64,000 nucleotides of DNA from contig NZ_QGTG01000001.1 of the NCBI RefSeq assembly GCF_003182155.1, positions 2,128,681-2,192,680 on the forward strand, given 5' to 3'. Below the pieces are notes generated by a model. The model was not told the origin of the DNA and made no database searches. It saw only the letters and a list, made by a program, of their open reading frames with translations. This document shows, one piece after another, positions 1 through 8,331 of the stretch. How positions within the stretch are numbered: the stretch's first letter is position 1; each line of letters begins with the position of its first letter. A program made the translations under genes and the position numbers. This stretch comes from Chitinophaga sp. S165 (GTDB lineage: Bacteria; Bacteroidota; Bacteroidia; Chitinophagales; Chitinophagaceae).

Positions 1-1
1 T

Positions 2-478
2 GGATCGGTCATGCATACACTGCCCATCAGTTTCGTATGCGGGCCGGCTGCCTTCATACAGTCATTGTCGGCATATCGTTCTGTAGTGAACCATGAAGGT
101 GATCCGATATTGCAACAGGCTATGGGCAACCTGATGGCTACGGGCGATATCCGAAGGCATATACATAATACACGTTATGTCTACATGAAAAGGCTGGAGT
201 TAGCTAACAGTATTATACACTCCATCTTTGCCGGACAGGCGCATTATACGCCTCCCCAGGGAGGACTGGCGATCTGGCTGCAATTGCATAAACTGGTGGA
301 ACCCGCCGAGTTACTTCAGAAGGTACGGTCGGCAGGTATGAACCTGGTCAATCCGCTCAGTTATTACAATCCTCAGTACGACACCGTTCCGGGCTTGCGA
401 CTCGGTTATGCTTCGCTGGATGAACCATCGATCATTAAAGGTTTGGGAAAGCTGGCGAAAGTGATCCAACAATTATAG
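2..478 (+). CDS. C-terminal part of a MocR-type (GntR/aminotransferase) regulator, cut by the window edge
   Basis: This is the C-terminal ~158 residues of a fold-type I aminotransferase domain. The reading frame is open back to base 2, so the gene starts outside the window and the first in-frame ATG at 11 is internal. The pattern of a Gly-Pro turn, then GDPILQQAM, a GDIRRHIHNTR stretch and YMKRLEL is typical of the C-terminal half of MocR/PdxR-like regulators. These fuse a winged helix to an aminotransferase-like domain that senses PLP or amino compounds. The family usually has its PLP lysine just before this segment. No lysine is visible in the first residues (GSVMHTL), so it either lies upstream or is missing. 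A plain aminotransferase remains possible because the DNA-binding half is not visible. Confidence 0.7.
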   Translation, partial: GSVMHTLPISFVCGPAAFIQSLSAYRSVVNHEGDPILQQAMGNLMATGDIRRHIHNTRYVYMKRLELANSIIHSIFAGQAHYTPPQGGLAIWLQLHKLVEPAELLQKVRSAGMNLVNPLSYYNPQYDTVPGLRLGYASLDEPSIIKGLGKLAKVIQQL

Positions 479-516
479 TCATCACCACCGGATATTGATA
501 TGGTCCAGGATGTACT

Positions 517-1125
517 TTACGCTAAAGTAGAGTGATAGATGCAATCTATCTGTAACTCGGCAGATGTCAGTTGCTTTTCCAGCAGGCGGCATGCGTGCTG
601 CCTTTTTTTATTTCCCTCGTAATGGGAGCACCCGTAACAAGTACGCTGCATCCCTCCTTTTTTGTTATTTAGTCCGGCAAGGATGGTATAAATAGATTGA
701 TAGAGGTTCATCTTCTCCTGTAAAGGCTTTTTACCTACTACAGCCTGCAACTCCGCCGTATACATTTCTGCCTTTTCCAACATTTCCAATCCGGTATCGG
801 TAAGGAGGAATGAATAACTCCGTCTGTCTTTCAGATCTTCTTCTATGCGCAGGAACCCTTTGCTGACCAATGCCGCAGCGGCGTCACTGATAGTAGGACG
901 GCTCAGTTGCAGTTCCATTGCTATGTAAGCTACTTTGTTCACTGCCGCTGTATGATGTCCCGTAAATAGTAATATCTGTAGTTGTAGAGGTGTGATTCCC
1001 AGGATCCTCGCCTGTTCCCACTGGATAGCCTTAAGCATGTCACTGAGCCTTTGTATGGATAACAACAACCTCGCATCCAGCGAAGTTAATTGCTGCTCAG
1101 GACTGAACCCTGATGTTTTTTTCAT
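517..1125 (-). CDS. MarR-family winged-helix regulator with C-terminal Cys/His cluster
   Basis: About 202 residues. The ATG at 1125 is preferred over an in-frame TTG two codons upstream. Residues ~15-125 form a MarR-type winged helix: a helical N-region, the recognition-helix region around LSRPTISDAAAALVSKG (residues 75-90) and a wing with DLKDRRSYSFLLTDTG. The C-terminus carries C163-x2-C166, H168, H177, C179 and C195, which could bind a metal or Fe-S centre or act as a redox switch. The family usually represses adjacent genes in response to small molecules or oxidants. It converges with the partial MocR gene and is divergent from the lipoprotein operon starting at 1414. A TAAATTTG box lies 26 bases upstream of the ATG. 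Confidence 0.75.
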   Translation of the reverse strand: MKKTSGFSPEQQLTSLDARLLLSIQRLSDMLKAIQWEQARILGITPLQLQILLFTGHHTAAVNKVAYIAMELQLSRPTISDAAAALVSKGFLRIEEDLKDRRSYSFLLTDTGLEMLEKAEMYTAELQAVVGKKPLQEKMNLYQSIYTILAGLNNKKGGMQRTCYGCSHYEGNKKRQHACRLLEKQLTSAELQIDCIYHSTLA

Positions 1126-1150
1126 TGTCAATGTAAAGGTAAAGGAGGCG

Positions 1151-1158
1151 CAAATTTA
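1151..1158 (-). promoter_or_regulatory. -7 box TAAATTTG of the MarR-family gene
   Basis: Read on the minus strand this is TAAATTTG, an exact match to the Bacteroidota TAnnTTTG -7 consensus. Transcription would start near 1146, about 20 nt before the ATG at 1125. This is the main recognisable element in the 288-bp gap between 1126 and 1413. Confidence 0.5.
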
Positions 1159-1413
1159 GTGTGTCCCGGCTACTTGTATAAGTACCAGATATTAGTTTTT
1201 TTTCAATATTCTGGCCCGGTACCGGTGATACGTTTTTTTACTTTAACTTTAGCGCCATTAAGGACACCCCATTACACCACGTTAATTTCAGTGACTGTCA
1301 CAGGCATGAGCATTTACCAGGTATTTATACGTTTTATTTTCAGCATTTCTACCCGGCTCATTTCCGGTCTTATCCAGTAGTTTACATATTCAATCATCAT
1401 AAAACCGCTATGT

Positions 1414-1923
1414 ATGAAGCATCGTAACATCCTGTGTTTCTTTTCTGCTGCCGTCCTCCTTGCAGCACTTTCACAATGTACCCCAAGTCATCCAGGCCAG
1501 GGAGAGATCCCGGTAGACAAAGCCAGAGCCATCGAACATGTTATTCCGATTGAAGAGGCCCGTGCACTGCGCCAGGGTTTCCTGGCCGGAAGAAAAGAAC
1601 TCCAGAGCAAATTGCCCGGCAACTATCTTGACAGCGCATTCAATATTCCGGAGGGAGAAACCTTCAACCGCCATGCGATTGCCGCTATACTTAACGCCAA
1701 AGGCGCTGAAGGTCTTCGTATCTATATGGGTAAAGATGAGAAAGGCCAGGTAAGAATGGTATTACTGCCGGTTGATTCTTCTGGTACGGATATTCTCACC
1801 ACTCTGGTATCGCGCGAAAAGGCGGCGAATGTACCAGGCGTTCAGCCAGCCAGGGCAGCCGGCTCTATACAGGCTATGGAAAGCGGTCAGCGTTGTCCCC
1901 CGCTTTGCAAAGCCAAATTATAA
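1414..1923 (+). CDS. Hypothetical lipoprotein
   Basis: 169 residues with a short basic N-end, a hydrophobic segment and the lipobox L-S-Q-C (Cys ~22), so it is predicted to be lipidated. The mature part is soluble and has no motif I recognise. Its tail contains a CPPLC pair, and further in there is a segment resembling a ligand-binding or hydrolase-inhibitor fold (FNRHAIAAIL, GLRIYMGKDEKG). It is the first of four same-strand genes with gaps of 24, 37 and 55 bp (lipoprotein, 7-TM protein, kinase, regulator). This suggests that it belongs to the signal-input side of that two-component system. The function is unknown. Confidence 0.6.
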   Translation: MKHRNILCFFSAAVLLAALSQCTPSHPGQGEIPVDKARAIEHVIPIEEARALRQGFLAGRKELQSKLPGNYLDSAFNIPEGETFNRHAIAAILNAKGAEGLRIYMGKDEKGQVRMVLLPVDSSGTDILTTLVSREKAANVPGVQPARAAGSIQAMESGQRCPPLCKAKL

Positions 1924-1947
1924 TTACCCGTCATCATCCTGTTCCCG

Positions 1948-2610
1948 ATGAATAATATAGGCGCCTTTCTGGTAAGCCAGTTGGTCATTATTCCTTTAGT
2001 AACAGGGCTGATCCGCTTCAACAAGACTGTTGCAAGCTTTCAGCCCTTCCTCCTGCTCCTTTCACTGGCATTCCTTTCGGAAACGATCAGTTTTATCTGC
2101 ATCAGCATCATGGAAACAAGTAACGCTGTTCCGCTGAACCTCTATGGTCTGGCGGAATCCATCGTGATCGTCTACCAGTTCTTTATATGGGGCACATTCA
2201 AACGAAAGCGGATCCTTTTTATCGGATTATTATCCGGTTTTGCTGCTGTATGGATCACAGAAAATATCATCTACAATAAAATAGAAACATTCAGTCCCTA
2301 TTTCCGCGTTACCTATGCTTTTGTTACAGTGCTGCTAAGCATCAATGAGATCAACTACCTGATCGTAAAAGATAACAAGTCGCTCTTCCGCAATGCACGT
2401 TTCCTTGTCTGCCTGGGATTTATCATCATTTTCATCTACCAGATCATCTATGAAGCGTCTATGTTCATAGGGTCGGACACCGTGTTATCTTTACGGATCA
2501 TTTTTATGTTCAATTATATCAACGCTTTTGTAAATTTGATCTATGCTATAGCAGTTCTATGCATACCTGTTAAACCTTCCTACTATTTTAACAAACATTT
2601 TGACGCATAG
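1948..2610 (+). CDS. Seven-helix integral membrane protein, possible signal-input subunit
   Basis: 220 residues consisting almost entirely of hydrophobic segments. Seven can be counted, with short charged loops and no soluble domain. I recognise no catalytic motif. The gene starts 24 bp after the lipoprotein and ends 37 bp before a histidine kinase that has only one membrane segment and no sensor domain. The likeliest role (inference) is a detached 7-TM sensory module for that kinase, similar in layout to 7TM input domains that are fused to kinases in other proteins. A transport or purely structural role cannot be excluded. Confidence 0.6.
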   Translation: MNNIGAFLVSQLVIIPLVTGLIRFNKTVASFQPFLLLLSLAFLSETISFICISIMETSNAVPLNLYGLAESIVIVYQFFIWGTFKRKRILFIGLLSGFAAVWITENIIYNKIETFSPYFRVTYAFVTVLLSINEINYLIVKDNKSLFRNARFLVCLGFIIIFIYQIIYEASMFIGSDTVLSLRIIFMFNYINAFVNLIYAIAVLCIPVKPSYYFNKHFDA

Positions 2611-2647
2611 CATACAGGCAAGTAATGCCTCAAAATGATTATACCCC

Positions 2648-3388
2648 ATGGACGATAAAATATTCTATATCACGATATTTATTTCGCTGCTGATAGCTGT
2701 CATTATCGTGTTCTTCGTAGTATCTATCATATCTTATCACCGCCGCTACATAAGGCTGCAGCGGGAACGTATCATGGCCGAGATCACCATTCTGGAGAAT
2801 GAACGGAAGAGGATCGCGGCAGACCTGCACGACAGTATGGGGCCGCTCCTGTCTACCATTAAACTGAACATTCATAGTATTTCAGTAGCCGATGAGAGGG
2901 ACAATATGATCATTGCAAAATCGTCCGGCTATATAGATGAAGTGATCCGCGGACTGCGGCAGATCTCACACAACCTGTTGCCTGCAACACTGGAGCGCAA
3001 AGGGCTGACAGAAGCATTACGTGAATTTATCAGACAGTTATCGGATAAGCAACCACTCGAAATAAAGTTCCACACTTCCGGCCAGATAAATATTCCACCG
3101 GAAAAAGAGATCCACGTTTTCCGTATCATCCAGGAGATCACCCACAACACATTGAAGCATGCGAAAGCCACACAGCTGCAGATCGTACTGACAAGGGAAA
3201 ACGGTTTTTACCTGGTGCTGATCAAAGAGAACGGGATCGGATTTGACGTCAAGAAAGTCAGGGCCGAATCGTCCGGGCTGGGAATGAAAAGCCTGGCGAT
3301 CCGTACGGACATCTTACGGGCTTCATTATCAATCGACTCTGTACCAGGCCAGGGCACTAACTATTTCGTAAAAATTCCCGCCGGATAA
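2648..3388 (+). CDS. NarL-type sensor histidine kinase (HisKA_3 / HATPase)
   Basis: 246 residues. One membrane helix (~8-29) is followed directly by a coiled linker, then the HisKA_3 dimerisation box with phospho-acceptor H61 (AADLHDS), an N-box around N167 (EITHNTLKHAKA) and an ATPase G1 region ENGIGF at 194-199. The G2 region is SSGLGM (208-213). There is no periplasmic or PAS sensor domain, so the input is probably the neighbouring 7-TM protein and lipoprotein. In the G1 box the usual Asp of DNGxGF is Glu194, a conservative but unusual change at an adenine-contacting position. It is followed 55 bp later by its cognate LuxR-type regulator. Confidence 0.85.
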   Translation: MDDKIFYITIFISLLIAVIIVFFVVSIISYHRRYIRLQRERIMAEITILENERKRIAADLHDSMGPLLSTIKLNIHSISVADERDNMIIAKSSGYIDEVIRGLRQISHNLLPATLERKGLTEALREFIRQLSDKQPLEIKFHTSGQINIPPEKEIHVFRIIQEITHNTLKHAKATQLQIVLTRENGFYLVLIKENGIGFDVKKVRAESSGLGMKSLAIRTDILRASLSIDSVPGQGTNYFVKIPAG

Positions 3389-3443
3389 TGTAACTTTATT
3401 TGAAATTTGAGAGAGACCTTCTTACCCCAATTCTTACATTGAA

Positions 3444-4112
3444 ATGAATCACGACATCCGATTAGTGATTGCTGACGATCATGAAATTTTCCGTGACGGA
3501 CTTGCATTAATGCTTTCGAGGCAACCTGACATTACACTGGTGGGACAGGCCAACAACGGCAGGGAATTACTGGAATTACTGGAAACTGTTGAAGCTGATG
3601 TGGTCATGACAGATCTGAAGATGCCGCTGATGGATGGTATCACCGCAACACGCACCCTTTTGCAGCGCACACCCCACATCAGGATCATTGCCCTGTCTAT
3701 GTTCGATGAAGAAGAACTGATCGTAGAAATGCTGGAAGCAGGCGCTAAAGGTTACCTGTTAAAGAATGCCGACAAACAGGAGATCATTGAAGCTATCAAT
3801 AGCGTGTATGAAGATAATATCTTCTATTGCAGGCAAACCTCCGCCAAGCTGGCGGCTATGATAGTGAGGAGCCGTTTTAACCCTTCCCGGGACAATGCCC
3901 CTGTTACCTTCACTGACCGTGAGAAAGAGATCATACGTCTTATCTGCCAGCAATTCACCGCCCAGGAAATAGGCGATAAGATCTTCCTGAGTAAACGTAC
4001 CGTAGAGGGACACCGCACCCGGATCCTTGAAAAAATGAATGTAAAGAACACGGCCGGAGTGGTCGTATTTGCATTGAAAAACAATCTCATCAGTGAGGCA
4101 GAACTGCTTTAA
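3444..4112 (+). CDS. NarL/LuxR-family response regulator
   Basis: 222 residues. The receiver domain (1-~125) has the acidic pair D11-D12, the phospho-acceptor D57 (MTDLKMP) and a conserved Lys in KGYLLKN. The C-terminal LuxR helix-turn-helix (~155-215) has the typical TDREKEIIRLICQ start and the recognition helix SKRTVEGHRTRI. It is the obvious partner of the kinase ending at 3388. The two would phosphorelay to control transcription, probably including their own operon. The targets are not visible. Confidence 0.88.
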   Translation: MNHDIRLVIADDHEIFRDGLALMLSRQPDITLVGQANNGRELLELLETVEADVVMTDLKMPLMDGITATRTLLQRTPHIRIIALSMFDEEELIVEMLEAGAKGYLLKNADKQEIIEAINSVYEDNIFYCRQTSAKLAAMIVRSRFNPSRDNAPVTFTDREKEIIRLICQQFTAQEIGDKIFLSKRTVEGHRTRILEKMNVKNTAGVVVFALKNNLISEAELL

Positions 4113-4138
4113 ACCTTTCATTACTGACGATCTGTGCG

Positions 4139-4146
4139 TATATTTG
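4139..4146 (+). promoter_or_regulatory. -7 box TATATTTG before the histidine phosphatase gene
   Basis: Exact TAnnTTTG match. A TTTC at 4116-4119, close to the TTTG -33 element, lies 19 nt upstream. The predicted start near 4151 gives a leader of about 20 nt to the ATG at 4172, so this gene is probably transcribed separately from the regulator that ends at 4112. Confidence 0.5.
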
Positions 4147-4171
4147 CGGCAACCAACAGATAAGAGTGCCT

Positions 4172-4753
4172 ATGACACGTATAGCCCTGATCCGTCACGG
4201 AAGTACAGCATGGAATAAAGAAGGGAAAATGCAGGGCAGCACAGATATACCCCTGGACGCCGAAGGACTTGAACAGGCCCGGAAGCTGGGTATCCGCCTT
4301 TCCGACGAACATTGGGACATTGTTTACACCAGTCACCTGTCACGCGCCAGGCAGACGGGAGAGATCATTGCTGCCGGGCTGGGTATTACTGATATCCGCC
4401 ACGATAAGCGTATTATGGAAGTGCACGGCGGGCTGACCGAAGGCACTACCGAAGCGGACAGGATCGTTAAATGGGGTGCTGACTGGCGACAGCTTGAACT
4501 GGGCCGGGAAACTGAACAATCCGTACTGGGCCGGGGACTTAACTTCCTGGACGACCTTCTGCACGAACATGCCGGAAAACATATCCTTATTGTGAGCCAC
4601 GGCGGTTTTATCCGTCAGTTACTTCGCAAGCTGGCGCCAGACCTTGCTCAGGACGTCATGCTAAAAAACACCTCCGTTACCCGCTTTACAGTGAACGACG
4701 ACCAATGGGAATGTGAACTGTACAATTGTACCGTTCATTTGGACGTGGTCTGA
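4172..4753 (+). CDS. Histidine phosphatase family protein (phosphoglycerate-mutase-like)
   Basis: 193 residues from the ATG at 4172. A GTG two codons earlier is possible but less likely. The N-terminal LIRHGSTAWN motif holds the phosphorylated catalytic His and its Arg. TSHLSRARQTGEII and the later VSHGGFIRQLL segment supply the second phosphate pocket and the second His. The overall pattern is that of the GpmB/CobC-type branch, which removes phosphate from sugar phosphates, alpha-ribazole phosphate or nucleotides. The substrate cannot be told from sequence. Although it sits between two two-component systems, it is longer than, and unlike, the phosphohistidine phosphatase SixA. Confidence 0.8.
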   Translation: MTRIALIRHGSTAWNKEGKMQGSTDIPLDAEGLEQARKLGIRLSDEHWDIVYTSHLSRARQTGEIIAAGLGITDIRHDKRIMEVHGGLTEGTTEADRIVKWGADWRQLELGRETEQSVLGRGLNFLDDLLHEHAGKHILIVSHGGFIRQLLRKLAPDLAQDVMLKNTSVTRFTVNDDQWECELYNCTVHLDVV

Positions 4754-5273
4754 GTTACATACTGATCTGCCCGTTCTTTTCGTAGATCGTGAGTTGCCTG
4801 CCGGAAGAGCCCCGCACAAGTTGCAGTAAGATATTGTCTTAAACAATGGGCCATAAAAAGGTCGTTTTGAGGTTAGCATTACAAGTTTACTGTGTCGTTT
4901 CTATAAGGTATGTATAAGGGTACCAAAAGGATATCTAAAGGTCACTTCAATATCAAATCGATATTGAAGTGACCTTTAGATGTCCTTTTGGTACCCTTTT
5001 AGTAAGCTTATATCAAGCCTATAGAAAGCCTATTGGGGCACTTCAGAAGGATTAACTATACTTTATAGTTTCTTAGTTTCCTGGCCGGTTTTTCTTTTCC
5101 CTGGTAAGCCCCTCATTTTCAGGGTTATTTTTTTTCACAAACTGCTCCTGTTTTCACCGTTGCAACACTTTTTTTTGTAGACTTGTGTATAAATCAGCGA
5201 CAAACTTTTCAGCACTACCCCAATAGATAATCTGTCAGGTTCTAAGATTCACACGACGTTCATTCTCTGTACT
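4754..5273. other. 520-bp intergenic stretch without a convincing gene
   Basis: It contains a 27-codon coding-like minus-strand fragment (4755-4838) and a near-perfect hairpin with a 39-bp stem (4916-4998). It also has a 7-bp inverted repeat (AACTATA at 5054-5060, TATAGTT at 5064-5070) and a weak -7-like TAGACTTG at 5178-5185 that could serve the kinase gene at 5274. Confidence 0.6.
4916..4998. repeat. Long inverted repeat (39-bp arms, 5-nt loop)
   Basis: The left arm is 4916-4954, the loop 4955-4959 and the right arm 4960-4998. All positions pair except one T/G at 4932/4982, which would be a G-U pair in RNA. The right arm is followed by TT. The stem contains several AAGG/CCTT and GGTACC-like blocks. 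It could be a strong terminator for the upstream gene, a REP/MITE-like palindromic element, or both. Confidence 0.85.
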
Positions 5274-6146
5274 ATGACCGAGGAACTTTTCATGTATTTC
5301 ATACCCTCTACGCCGGCCTTTTTAGGGCCGATACATAGTTATTTCCTGCGCCTGATCTATCCGCTCAGTACTTATCTTGTGTCTTCAGGTATTTTACCCA
5401 TTGCCTGCATAGGGAGCGTTTCGGTTTGGATAGTGGTGATGCTGCGCCGTTTGGAAGCTTATCAGAAAAGGCAAAAGGAGCTGTTACGGAAGTTGCAGGA
5501 GCAGCAGGCGATGATGACCAATCAGGAGCTGGACATCCAGGAGGCGGAGCGCAAGCGTATTGCTGCCGACATCCACGATGAGATAGGCGGCAACCTGGCC
5601 GCTATCCGGGTTAATTTGCAAAACCTGCATTACAGGACGAAACAGGATGAACAAAAAGCGACCAGCCTTTTGCAGCTGGTGGACCAGACCAGCCAGAATG
5701 TGCGCAGGGCTGCACATAACCTGATCCCTCCCCTTTTTGGCAATATTCCCCTGACCGATATCCTCCAGTCTTATTTTTCCCTGCTCAATACCCCGGATAT
5801 CCTGTTCCATTTCTGCACCAATAAATACCAGCCGTATTTCGATGCACGGCAGGAGCTGATATTGTACCGCATTATCATGGAACTTACCAACAATATTATC
5901 AGGCACGCAAAGGCATCGGCCGCCACTATCCAGCTGTTGTATTATCCTGATCACCTGGAGATAGTGGTTGAGGACGATGGTATCGGATTATCCACCTCCC
6001 CCGGCCGGATGCAGGGCATCGGGCTGTCGGGGGTAAAAAGCCGGGTAAGATCGCTAGGCGGGAAGTTACACGTTGATTCTGGCATTTCCGGCACCACCTT
6101 TATCATTCACATTCCTGTAATTCCACAACATGCAGCTACCTGTTAA
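5274..6146 (+). CDS. NarL-type sensor histidine kinase (second pair)
   Basis: 290 residues. One clear membrane segment lies at about 38-57, after a hydrophobic N-end. A coiled-coil linker (~60-95) leads into HisKA_3 with phospho-acceptor H101 (AADIHDEIGG). The ATPase domain has ELTNNIIRHAKA (N-box), EDDGIGL (G1) and GIGLSGVKSRV (G2). As in the kinase at 2648 there is no recognisable sensor domain. The stop overlaps the start of the next regulator by 17 bp, so the two are translationally coupled and form one system. It may be an old paralog of the 2648/3444 pair (inference from architecture). Confidence 0.85.
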   Translation: MTEELFMYFIPSTPAFLGPIHSYFLRLIYPLSTYLVSSGILPIACIGSVSVWIVVMLRRLEAYQKRQKELLRKLQEQQAMMTNQELDIQEAERKRIAADIHDEIGGNLAAIRVNLQNLHYRTKQDEQKATSLLQLVDQTSQNVRRAAHNLIPPLFGNIPLTDILQSYFSLLNTPDILFHFCTNKYQPYFDARQELILYRIIMELTNNIIRHAKASAATIQLLYYPDHLEIVVEDDGIGLSTSPGRMQGIGLSGVKSRVRSLGGKLHVDSGISGTTFIIHIPVIPQHAATC

Positions 6147-6756
6147 CATCATTCTGGCTGATGATCATACCCTTTTTGCCGACGGTATCCATTCCATTCT
6201 GCAGACGGTCCCAAATGTTGCCGTCCTGGCCATTGCCACGAACGGTCAGGAATTAATAGACCTGTTATCAAGGCACCAGCCCGATATTGTCATCCTGGAC
6301 ATCAACATGCCGGTACTGAACGGTCTGGAAGCTACAAAGCTCATCCGGCAGGAATTTCCTCATATCAGGACCATCATCCTGTCGAGTTATAACGACCCTC
6401 ACCTCATTAACCTGGCCCATAGTTATGGTGCTGACGGCTACCTGCTGAAAACCTGCAACAAGGACGAGCTGTTGCAAACCATCCGCCAGGTAAGTAAAGG
6501 GCAGTCCTGTTTTCCTTCCATGCCCCGCCTGTATCATCCGGAATCGGAAAACCTCCCTATCAGGGAATTTAACCTGACCCGGCGGGAAACTGAGATCCTG
6601 CAACTGATCAACCAGCAGTTCACCAATCAGCAGATAGCCACCCATCTGTACCTGAGCATTTATACAGTAGAAACGCACAGGAAGAACATTATGCAGAAAC
6701 TCCAGCTCAAAAGTCCCGCTGCCCTTACCCGTTTTCTGCTGGAAAAAGGCCTGTAA
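6130..6756 (+). CDS. NarL/LuxR-family response regulator (second pair)
   Basis: 208 residues. The receiver has the acidic pair D11-D12, the phospho-acceptor D57 (VILDINMP) and the KTC-containing switch region YLLKT. The LuxR-type helix-turn-helix (~145-205) begins LTRRETEILQLIN and has recognition residues LSIYTVETHRKNI. It overlaps the kinase reading frame by 17 bp. It probably controls its own operon or unseen distant targets. Confidence 0.87.
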   Translation: MQLPVNIILADDHTLFADGIHSILQTVPNVAVLAIATNGQELIDLLSRHQPDIVILDINMPVLNGLEATKLIRQEFPHIRTIILSSYNDPHLINLAHSYGADGYLLKTCNKDELLQTIRQVSKGQSCFPSMPRLYHPESENLPIREFNLTRRETEILQLINQQFTNQQIATHLYLSIYTVETHRKNIMQKLQLKSPAALTRFLLEKGL

Positions 6757-6809
6757 TCACCAGCTATACTACCTATCATGCCATTCTGTCATTTTCGGAT
6801 TTTATTGTG

Positions 6810-6817
6810 TAGTTTTG
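6810..6817 (+). promoter_or_regulatory. -7 box TAGTTTTG before miaB
   Basis: Exact TAnnTTTG match 25 bases before the miaB ATG at 6842. No clear TTTG -33 element is visible. It is the likely promoter of miaB and perhaps of the following sigma-54 activator, lptE and secG genes. Confidence 0.45.
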
Positions 6818-6841
6818 CTTTCCTAAAATTACTTGCAAAGG

Positions 6842-8263
6842 ATGCTGGAACAGGTTACAAAAGTGCATGACGAAAGTCGCCAGGGCGAGGCTTACGCGCC
6901 CGTGGCTGAAGAAACACAGACTTATACCAAAAAATTCTATATAGAGAGTTATGGTTGCCAGATGAACTTTAACGACAGTGAGATCGTGGCGTCCATTCTC
7001 AAGGAAGAAGGTTTCGGGCCTACCCGTAACCTGGAAGAGGCCAGCCTTGTGCTGCTCAATACCTGTTCGATCAGGGAAAAAGCGGAAACGACCGTACGTA
7101 AACGGCTGACGGAATTCCGGAAAATAAAACAACGTAATCCGGAGCTGCTGGTCGGCGTGCTAGGGTGTATGGCTGAACGTTTGAAGGCGAAACTGCTCGA
7201 AGAAGAAAAGCTGGTGGACATGGTTGTCGGCCCTGACGCCTACAGGACCCTGCCAGCCCTCATCGAAGAGGCTGAAACCGGCCAGAAAGCCGTGAACGTG
7301 CAACTGAGCCGCGAAGAGACCTATGGCGACATTGCGCCCGTAAGACTGGACAGCAACGGCGTAACTGCCTTTGTTTCCATTATGCGTGGCTGTAATAATA
7401 TGTGCTCTTTCTGCGTGGTGCCATTTACCCGTGGACGTGAGCGTAGCAGGGACGTGGTGTCCATTTTGAATGAAGCTACGGATATGTTCAACAGGGGCTA
7501 CCGAGAGGTGACACTGCTGGGCCAGAATGTGGATTCCTACTATTGGGTGAACCCGGAGGATGCATCAGTTATTACCACCTTTGCCAATCTGCTGGAACAG
7601 GTAGCGCTGATCAGTCCATTACTGAGGGTGCGTTTCAGCACGTCCCATCCTAAAGACATTACAGACGATGTATTGTTCACCATGGCGAAATACGAGAACA
7701 TCTGCAAATACATCCACCTGCCAATGCAAAGCGGCAGCACCCGTATATTGCAGCTGATGAACCGTACCTACACCAGGGAATGGTACATGAAAAAAGTTGA
7801 CCGCATCCGTGAAATACTGCCCGACTGTGCCCTGTCCACGGATGTTATTACCGGCTTCTGTACAGAAACAGAAGAAGACCACCAGGATACCATGAGCCTG
7901 ATGGCCTACGGCCGGTACGACCTTGCATATATGTTCTTCTATTCCGAACGCCCCGGTACACTGGCTGCACGCCGTTACCAGGATGATGTGCCGGAAGAAG
8001 TTAAAAAACGCAGGCTGGCGGAAGTGGTGGAATTGCACCGCGGACAATCACTCAGCAGTATGCAGCAGGATGTTGGTAAAACGTTTAAAGTGCTGATCGA
8101 AGGCACTTCAAAACGCTCTGAAGATCATCTCTTCGGCAGAACAGATCATAACAAAGTGGTGATCTTCCCTAAAGAAGATTTCCGTAAAGGTGAATACGTA
8201 TGGGTGAAGGTGGAAGACTGTACTGCCGGCACATTACTGGGAACTTCGACAGGGAGAGCTTAA
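6842..8263 (+). CDS. miaB: tRNA-2-methylthio-N6-dimethylallyladenosine synthase
   Basis: About 473 residues from the ATG at 6842. An in-frame TTG at 6833 is a less likely start. It adds the methylthio group to i6A37 of tRNAs reading UNN codons. The N-terminal UPF0004 domain has three cluster-binding cysteines (YGCQMN, NTCSIRE, LGCMAER). The radical-SAM core has the CX3CX2C motif CNNMCSFC. The C-terminus has a TRAM RNA-binding domain ending ~[11 protein letters not shown]. Length and motifs are complete. The enzyme making its i6A substrate, MiaA, is encoded 50 kb away in the same window. The sigma-54 activator follows after 68 bp. Confidence 0.95.
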   Translation: MLEQVTKVHDESRQGEAYAPVAEETQTYTKKFYIESYGCQMNFNDSEIVASILKEEGFGPTRNLEEASLVLLNTCSIREKAETTVRKRLTEFRKIKQRNPELLVGVLGCMAERLKAKLLEEEKLVDMVVGPDAYRTLPALIEEAETGQKAVNVQLSREETYGDIAPVRLDSNGVTAFVSIMRGCNNMCSFCVVPFTRGRERSRDVVSILNEATDMFNRGYREVTLLGQNVDSYYWVNPEDASVITTFANLLEQVALISPLLRVRFSTSHPKDITDDVLFTMAKYENICKYIHLPMQSGSTRILQLMNRTYTREWYMKKVDRIREILPDCALSTDVITGFCTETEEDHQDTMSLMAYGRYDLAYMFFYSERPGTLAARRYQDDVPEEVKKRRLAEVVELHRGQSLSSMQQDVGKTFKVLIEGTSKRSEDHLFGRTDHNKVVIFPKEDFRKGEYVWVKVEDCTAGTLLGTSTGRA

Positions 8264-8287
8264 AGACAAATTTATTGGATCACAGTA

Positions 8288-8317
8288 CCTTTTACAGGCC
8301 TGCGAGGCCGGTAAAGG
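8288..8317 (+). promoter_or_regulatory. Hairpin in the leader of the sigma-54 activator
   Basis: CCTTTTACAGGCC (8288-8300) pairs with GGCCGGTAAAGG (8306-8317) with one bulged T and one A/G mismatch around a 5-nt loop. No T-run follows, so it is more likely a leader structure or processing site between miaB and the activator gene than a strong terminator. Confidence 0.35.
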
Positions 8318-8331
8318 GGTAAATTGAGGAT

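Noticed and set aside
1159..1380. 73-residue ORF in the gap before the lipoprotein gene
   Set aside because: It lies in a T-rich stretch without coding bias or recognisable motif, and has no promoter or terminator of its own.
4172..4753. SixA-like phosphohistidine phosphatase serving the two adjacent two-component systems
   Set aside because: The LIRHGSTAWN-type motif and the length fit the phosphoglycerate-mutase/CobC branch, not the shorter SixA group.
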